Shown here one piece after another: positions 10,396 to 12,667 of a stretch of DNA of 12,667 nucleotides (its first letter is position 1; each line of letters opens with the position of its first letter). The notes beneath the pieces are model-generated. The model worked only from the letters and a program-made list of their open reading frames with translations, did not search any database and was not told where the DNA came from. The position numbers and the translations under genes were made by a program. Origin of the DNA: Candidatus Pacearchaeota archaeon (GTDB lineage: Archaea > Nanoarchaeota > Nanoarchaeia > Pacearchaeales > GW2011-AR1); NCBI GenBank assembly GCA_002690445.1, contig NZER01000181.1, positions 1-12,667 of the forward strand, read 5' to 3'.

Positions 10396-10707
10396 CTATT
10401 GTACCCGATGTGTTACCGTCTTATCAATAGCAATCGGGAATGTTTTCGGGGAAATTCTCAGGTCCGCGTCCGGCGGATCGGCCTGGAGGAGCGTTTCCAG
10501 CGGGATTTGCAGCGCTCCAGCCAGGCTGGCCACTGCGGAAATGCCGGGGTTTTCGATGCTACCGGCCAAAATCCGAGCAACGTGTACCCGATGCAGCCCC
10601 GCGGCCTTGGCGATTCTGGTCTGATTCACGCCGGAATCGAATATCCGCCGAAGATTTGCCCGTAAATTCTCGGGGTCCAGGGTAGGTTCCGCCGGTTGGT
10701 CTTGCAT
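10396..10707 (-). CDS. XRE-type helix-turn-helix regulator (repressor-like), 103 aa
   Basis: The start MQDQPAEPTLDPENL is set by the promoter: the -10 box ends 7 nt before the ATG, giving a practically leaderless mRNA. The HTH is LRANLRRIFDSGVNQTRIAKAAGLHRVHVARILAGSIENPGISAVASLAGALQIPLETLL (about 17-76). QTRIAKAAGLHRVHVARIL is the helix-turn-helix and NPGISAVASLAGAL the following helices. No peptidase (S24/LexA-like) domain is present, so RecA-stimulated self-cleavage is unlikely. It most likely represses its own and the divergent promoter through the palindrome at 10722-10732 and may control lysogeny. Its 3' end also carries a promoter-like sequence for the early genes. Confidence 0.82.
   Translation of the reverse strand: MQDQPAEPTLDPENLRANLRRIFDSGVNQTRIAKAAGLHRVHVARILAGSIENPGISAVASLAGALQIPLETLLQADPPDADLRISPKTFPIAIDKTVTHRVQ
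10398..10427 (-). promoter_or_regulatory. Predicted sigma70-type promoter for the leftward early genes
   Basis: On the minus strand TTGATA (10427-10422) and TACAAT (10403-10398) are separated by 18 nt. Each hexamer differs from consensus at one position. Transcription would begin near 10391, just past the repressor stop, ahead of the early operon. Confidence 0.5.
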
Positions 10708-10729
10708 TCTGTCTAGTATACGATATGAT
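10702..10729 (+). promoter_or_regulatory. Possible rightward promoter for the ClpN-domain gene
   Basis: TATGAT (10724-10729) is one base from the consensus -10 and lies within the palindrome. TTGCAT (10702-10707) is a weak -35 at 16-nt spacing. Start near 10736 would leave a leader of about 46 nt before the ATG at 10782. Confidence 0.4.
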
Positions 10730-10743
10730 ATCCCAAGAGTCAA
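10715..10743 (-). promoter_or_regulatory. Strong sigma70-type promoter of the repressor gene, leaderless
   Basis: TTGACT (10743-10738) and TATACT (10720-10715) are separated by exactly 17 nt. The expected start point (about 10708) is immediately adjacent to the ATG at 10707, leaving no room for an SD. The spacer holds the GATATGATATC palindrome. Confidence 0.7.
10722..10732. promoter_or_regulatory. Candidate operator GATATGATATC
   Basis: This is an 11-nt palindrome (GATAT / ATATC around one base) lying between the -35 and -10 boxes of the repressor promoter and covering the rightward -10 box. One bound dimer could shut both promoters. No second copy was found near the early promoter at 10398-10427. 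Confidence 0.55.
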
Positions 10744-10781
10744 TAGGATTCGCGGAGAGTGGGAAGCAGAGGGCTGGAATC

Positions 10782-11354
10782 ATGGAAGGACTTTACGATC
10801 AAGTGTACGAACGCTTTACCAACCTCGCCCGGCGCGTTATGCAATTGGCCAACCAGGAGGCGCAGCGGTTCAGTCACGAATACGTCGGCACCGGGCATAT
10901 TTTGCTGGGGCTGCTGCGCGAGCAGGAGGGTGTCGCCGCGCGGGTGTTGATGCGTCTGGGGCTGAAGATCGAAGAGGTTCGCGAGGAGGTTCGCGAGGAG
11001 GTTCGTATCCTGGGGGGCGTCCCACAGCAGGTCGCCAAAGAGCCTGGAACAGTGAGCACGATGCTTGGTGAGTTGTTCCGATTTCACCTCGGCCAGCGCG
11101 TCGGGTTTCGGTGCCTCGCGGATATCAAGCCGAGTAAGCCCGAGCACGAGCGCCGGCAGTACGGGGAAATCACGGTACGGCGCATCGACCATGGCGAGTA
11201 TGGTCTGGACCCCGCCTACTATGTGCGCATCGTGCAACTAGCGGCGTTGACGGGGCCGACGATGAGCCTGGGACCCTCAACCCAGACCGGCTTGCACCTA
11301 TTCAGTGAGGGCGAACTGGTGCCTTATCCGTATGAGGACGAGGCTGATCCCTGA
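10782..11354 (+). CDS. Stand-alone ClpC N-terminal-domain protein, 190 aa
   Basis: The start MEGLYDQVYERFTN is preferred over an in-frame ATG at 10725 that lies inside the operator/promoter. YERFTNLARRVMQLANQEAQ, then HEYVGTGHILLGLLREQEGVAARVL, closely matches the ClpC/ClpA N-domain (MYERFTDRARKVM...NHEYIGTEHILLGL), including the second repeat start (RVLMRLGLKIEEVREEV). The AAA+ modules and protease-binding loop are absent. The last ~90 residues (GQRVGFRCLADIKPSKPEHE, then YYVRIVQLAALTGPTMSLGP and EGELVPYPYEDE) form a separate, beta-rich-looking domain I do not recognise. It could act as an adaptor or decoy for the host ClpCP protease, or bind substrates itself. It is divergent from the repressor and alone on this strand. 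Confidence 0.8.
   Translation: MEGLYDQVYERFTNLARRVMQLANQEAQRFSHEYVGTGHILLGLLREQEGVAARVLMRLGLKIEEVREEVREEVRILGGVPQQVAKEPGTVSTMLGELFRFHLGQRVGFRCLADIKPSKPEHERRQYGEITVRRIDHGEYGLDPAYYVRIVQLAALTGPTMSLGPSTQTGLHLFSEGELVPYPYEDEADP
10974..11005 (+). repeat. 12-bp tandem duplication inside the ClpN-domain gene
   Basis: GAGGTTCGCGAG is repeated 2.7 times and encodes EVREEVREEVR. Normal ClpC has a single EVR-type unit here, so the extra copies are a recent in-frame expansion at the end of the N-domain. Confidence 0.75.
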
Positions 11355-11361
11355 GTCTCTG

Positions 11362-11394
11362 GCCGTAAGTCTATGTGTAGCTAGGACTTGCGGC
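11362..11394. terminator. Hairpin between convergent genes, possible two-way terminator
   Basis: GCCGTAAGTC and GACTTGCGGC form a 10-bp stem with one G-U pair and a 13-nt loop. It sits between the stops of the ClpN gene (plus) and the 91-aa gene (minus). No long T-run follows on either strand, so termination efficiency is doubtful. Confidence 0.45.
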
Positions 11395-11407
11395 TTCCCG
11401 TCATGCC

Positions 11408-11683
11408 TCACAGTATCCGGTACGTTGTTTTGCGATGAAGTAGGCCGTCCGATGGCGGGCCGTCAGAGCAATCGCCTCTCGTTAGAATCGCGAAGAACTC
11501 GCGGTCGCTGCATAGCACCCACCGTTCCCTGTGGAGCCATTTGTTGCTGATGCAGTCCTCGAAGTGTTGGTGGATATGTTCAAGGCGCAGCAAAGAACCT
11601 CGTCTCGCGCCTCGCATAAGCCGCCAGGGCGCGAGGTACAGGGCGATCACCAAGCGAAAGAAGCCATCCCACCAGAACCACAT
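11408..11683 (-). CDS. Small protein with hydrophobic N-terminus, own promoter, 91 aa
   Basis: The ATG at 11683 has AAGGAG 7 nt upstream and a near-consensus promoter 29-57 nt upstream, which make this a convincing gene despite no recognised family. MWFWWDGFFRLVIALYLAPW is an aromatic, hydrophobic stretch that could be a single membrane helix or signal anchor, followed by basic RLMRGARRG (positive-inside). The rest (EHIHQHFEDCISNKWLHRER, then CSDREFFAILTRGDCSDG) has three cysteines and several histidines. A private promoter next to the repressor suggests expression in the lysogen, for example as a superinfection-exclusion or host-trait gene. This role is a guess from position. Confidence 0.6.
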   Translation of the reverse strand: MWFWWDGFFRLVIALYLAPWRLMRGARRGSLLRLEHIHQHFEDCISNKWLHRERWVLCSDREFFAILTRGDCSDGPPSDGLLHRKTTYRIL

Positions 11684-11813
11684 CACGGTTCTCCTTGTCT
11701 TGACGCCCACAATCATACGGCAGCGGCGGTTCCCCGTCAAGTCGTTGCCCCTCACCACTTCCCGTCCGGGCAGTTACAGCCGGCGTCCCACCACGCCCGG
11801 TGGGTCGACGCCC
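11684..11813. other. 130-nt regulatory gap
   Basis: No gene is seen between the 78-aa gene and the 91-aa gene. The left part holds the promoter at 11712-11740 and the SD of the 91-aa gene. The right part contains GC-rich inverted pieces (CCACCACGCCCGGTGG at 11789-11804 is an imperfect dyad) that could end late transcription. Confidence 0.45.
11712..11740 (-). promoter_or_regulatory. Strong sigma70-type promoter of the 91-aa gene
   Basis: TTGACG (11740-11735) and TATGAT (11717-11712) are spaced by 17 nt, each one base from consensus. The predicted start near 11705 leaves a leader of about 22 nt that contains AAGGAG. Confidence 0.7.
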
Positions 11814-12050
11814 TTATTGACGATACGGGAACATCTCGTTGAGTTTTTTCTGGCGTTTCTTGCAGCCGCCGCACGGCTTGATGCCCACGGCCCGGGTCAT
11901 CTTGGCAACAGTATCGCCCAGGCCGCGGCTTGGTGCCTTGGGGCAGTTGCGGCGAGGTGGATGGGGCAACGGCAGTAAGTGTGATTTCTCACACCACCTG
12001 CATTGCCAAAAACCGTCAACATTAGGTGCATCACCAAAATTACAGTCCAT
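11814..12050 (-). CDS. Small Cys-rich phage protein with GDTVAKMTRAVGIKPCGGCKKR tail motif, 78 aa
   Basis: The ATG overlaps the preceding stop as TAATG. The N-terminus has a CNF...FWQCRWCEKSH zinc-binding-like cluster. The C-terminal half, GLGDTVAKMTRAVGIKPCGG followed by CKKRQKKLNEMFPY, is a recurrent motif in small late phage proteins, often near tail or baseplate genes. Its function is unknown to me. The Cys-x2-Cys in the motif suggests metal binding together with the N-terminal cysteines. Confidence 0.75.
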   Translation of the reverse strand: MDCNFGDAPNVDGFWQCRWCEKSHLLPLPHPPRRNCPKAPSRGLGDTVAKMTRAVGIKPCGGCKKRQKKLNEMFPYRQ

Positions 12051-12556
12051 TATAATGCAGACAATACTATAGGATCAGCCCCCGAAAATTCGCAGGTACG
12101 CCCCCAATACTGGTTATCGAAAGCAAGATTTTCGTTTATGGTTGTGCAATCGCCCACAGTGAAAACGCCAACCCAGAGGACTTCCGCCGACCCCCATTCA
12201 GGTCCAGTCGGGCTCCATATACATCGAGCGCCAACCAATCCAGCATCAATCCTCACCTGGAGATACCGCACCCTGCATGTTATTGTGCCTAGATCATACG
12301 AATAGTCGCAGCCTGCAACCTGATCTAGAACAAATGTGCCGTTAAAGTCGTCAACGCAAGTGGTTCCACCGCAGCCCTTATCGGTAGTGCCGCTTATGAC
12401 AACCTGTACCGCGCTTGGTGTAGTGCCAGTGTCGCAATGAGGACACGGCTCCGTACAACACGGTGGGCATGGATACCCAGCAAACCGCAGCGGCTTCGGC
12501 ACCCAGAGGCCGGTGCGGCGATAGACGAGTTCGAGGGTTTTGTCTAGCTCGGACAC
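12050..12556 (-). CDS. Cys-rich phage protein of unknown function, 168 aa
   Basis: Starts with GTG (MSELDKTLELVYRRTGLWVP) overlapping the upstream gene by 13 nt. The N-terminal block FAGYPCPPCCTEPCPHCDTG holds five cysteines in a Pro-rich knot. The rest is rich in short beta strands with spaced cysteines (KGCGGTTCVDDFNGTFVLDQ, TITCRVRYLQVRI, GDCTTI, GRTCEFSG), resembling an extracellular or virion-surface beta domain. Its placement with the 78-aa gene suggests the end of a tail or structural block, but no hallmark gene is visible to prove it. Confidence 0.65.
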   Translation of the reverse strand: MSELDKTLELVYRRTGLWVPKPLRFAGYPCPPCCTEPCPHCDTGTTPSAVQVVISGTTDKGCGGTTCVDDFNGTFVLDQVAGCDYSYDLGTITCRVRYLQVRIDAGLVGARCIWSPTGPEWGSAEVLWVGVFTVGDCTTINENLAFDNQYWGRTCEFSGADPIVLSAL

Positions 12557-12667
12557 GTCAGTTGCCTACAATTCCAATGATTGCCAGTTTCATCCCACAC
12601 GGCGTAGCACTCGCCGTTGTTGTCGCCCTCCATGCCGTGTGGGTTTTGGATAGTGATATTGCTTGTC
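12544..12667 (-). CDS. Unknown phage protein, C-terminal part (runs off right edge)
   Basis: The visible 40 codons read TSNITIQNPHGMEGDNNGEC and then YAVWDETGNHWNCRQLTCPS. Pattern NITxQNPxGxxGDxxxxCYAVWDE resembles the C-terminus of planctomycete-type phage proteins of unknown role near tail genes, from memory only. Its stop overlaps the GTG of the next gene by 13 nt. Confidence 0.6.
   Translation of the reverse strand, partial: TSNITIQNPHGMEGDNNGECYAVWDETGNHWNCRQLTCPS

Noticed and set aside
10725..10781. Earlier in-frame start of the ClpN-domain gene
   Set aside because: The ATG lies inside the palindrome and -10 box, so it would precede the predicted transcript start. The family begins at YERFT.
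10740..11237. Minus-strand frame of 165 codons
   Set aside because: Antisense to the ClpC N-domain match; no recognisable sequence.
1..12667. tRNA, rRNA, insertion sequence or integrase/att site
   Set aside because: No cloverleaf, transposase, integrase or terminal inverted repeats were seen by eye; a dedicated scan could still find a tRNA.

Overview
The window looks like part of a phage or prophage genome, most likely one infecting a planctomycete or a related bacterium. The gene content is typical of phage: short, tightly overlapping genes, almost all on the minus strand, coding for replication, recombination, DNA modification and small zinc-binding or unknown proteins. The host assignment is an inference. 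It rests on a general resemblance of several small Cys-rich proteins, on a stand-alone ClpC N-domain, on frequent starts without a Shine-Dalgarno (SD) sequence, and on GGGATTT/TTGGACA-type intergenic repeats. No structural hallmark gene (terminase, capsid, portal) is visible.

Layout, read in the direction of transcription from the right edge. (1) 12667-11408, minus: the end of an unknown gene, two small genes that may close a late/tail region, and a 91-aa gene with its own strong promoter. (2) 11354-10782, plus: a ClpC N-terminal-domain protein, the only convincing gene on the plus strand. (3) 10707-10396, minus: an XRE-type repressor-like protein. The gap between it and the ClpN gene holds a TTGACT-17-TATACT promoter whose spacer carries an 11-nt palindrome, and a probable divergent promoter. 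The repressor mRNA would be almost leaderless, as for lambda cI. (4) 10302-5740: early genes for an ABA-sandwich-like protein, a DUF1937 protein, two unknown proteins, a PD-(D/E)XK nuclease, a RecA-fold ATPase, an SSB-like protein with an acidic tail, and an unknown protein. This is a recombination/replication module. (5) 5702-4062: a C5-cytosine methyltransferase followed by an HNH endonuclease, flanked by 47/49-identical direct repeats. (6) 4071-1780: a zinc-ribbon protein, a coiled-coil protein, a winged-helix protein, a replication initiator and a DnaC-like helicase loader. (7) 1755-1: a DUF1064-like nuclease, an NMAD1 protein, small genes, and the start of a second (N4/N6-type) methyltransferase.

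Main observations. The HNH gene sits inside the 3' end of the C5-methyltransferase gene. The methyltransferase keeps a recoded copy of its last conserved motif, while the original 3' end survives as a 30-codon remnant on the far side of the HNH gene. The PD-(D/E)XK nuclease appears circularly permuted, with the usual N-terminal motif at its C-terminus. The replication initiator gene carries a 16-bp exact repeat in two different reading frames, each with a 19-bp dyad, plus a 20-bp perfect palindrome, which together suggest an internal replication origin. The methyltransferase also overlaps a long second frame with a conserved-looking motif.
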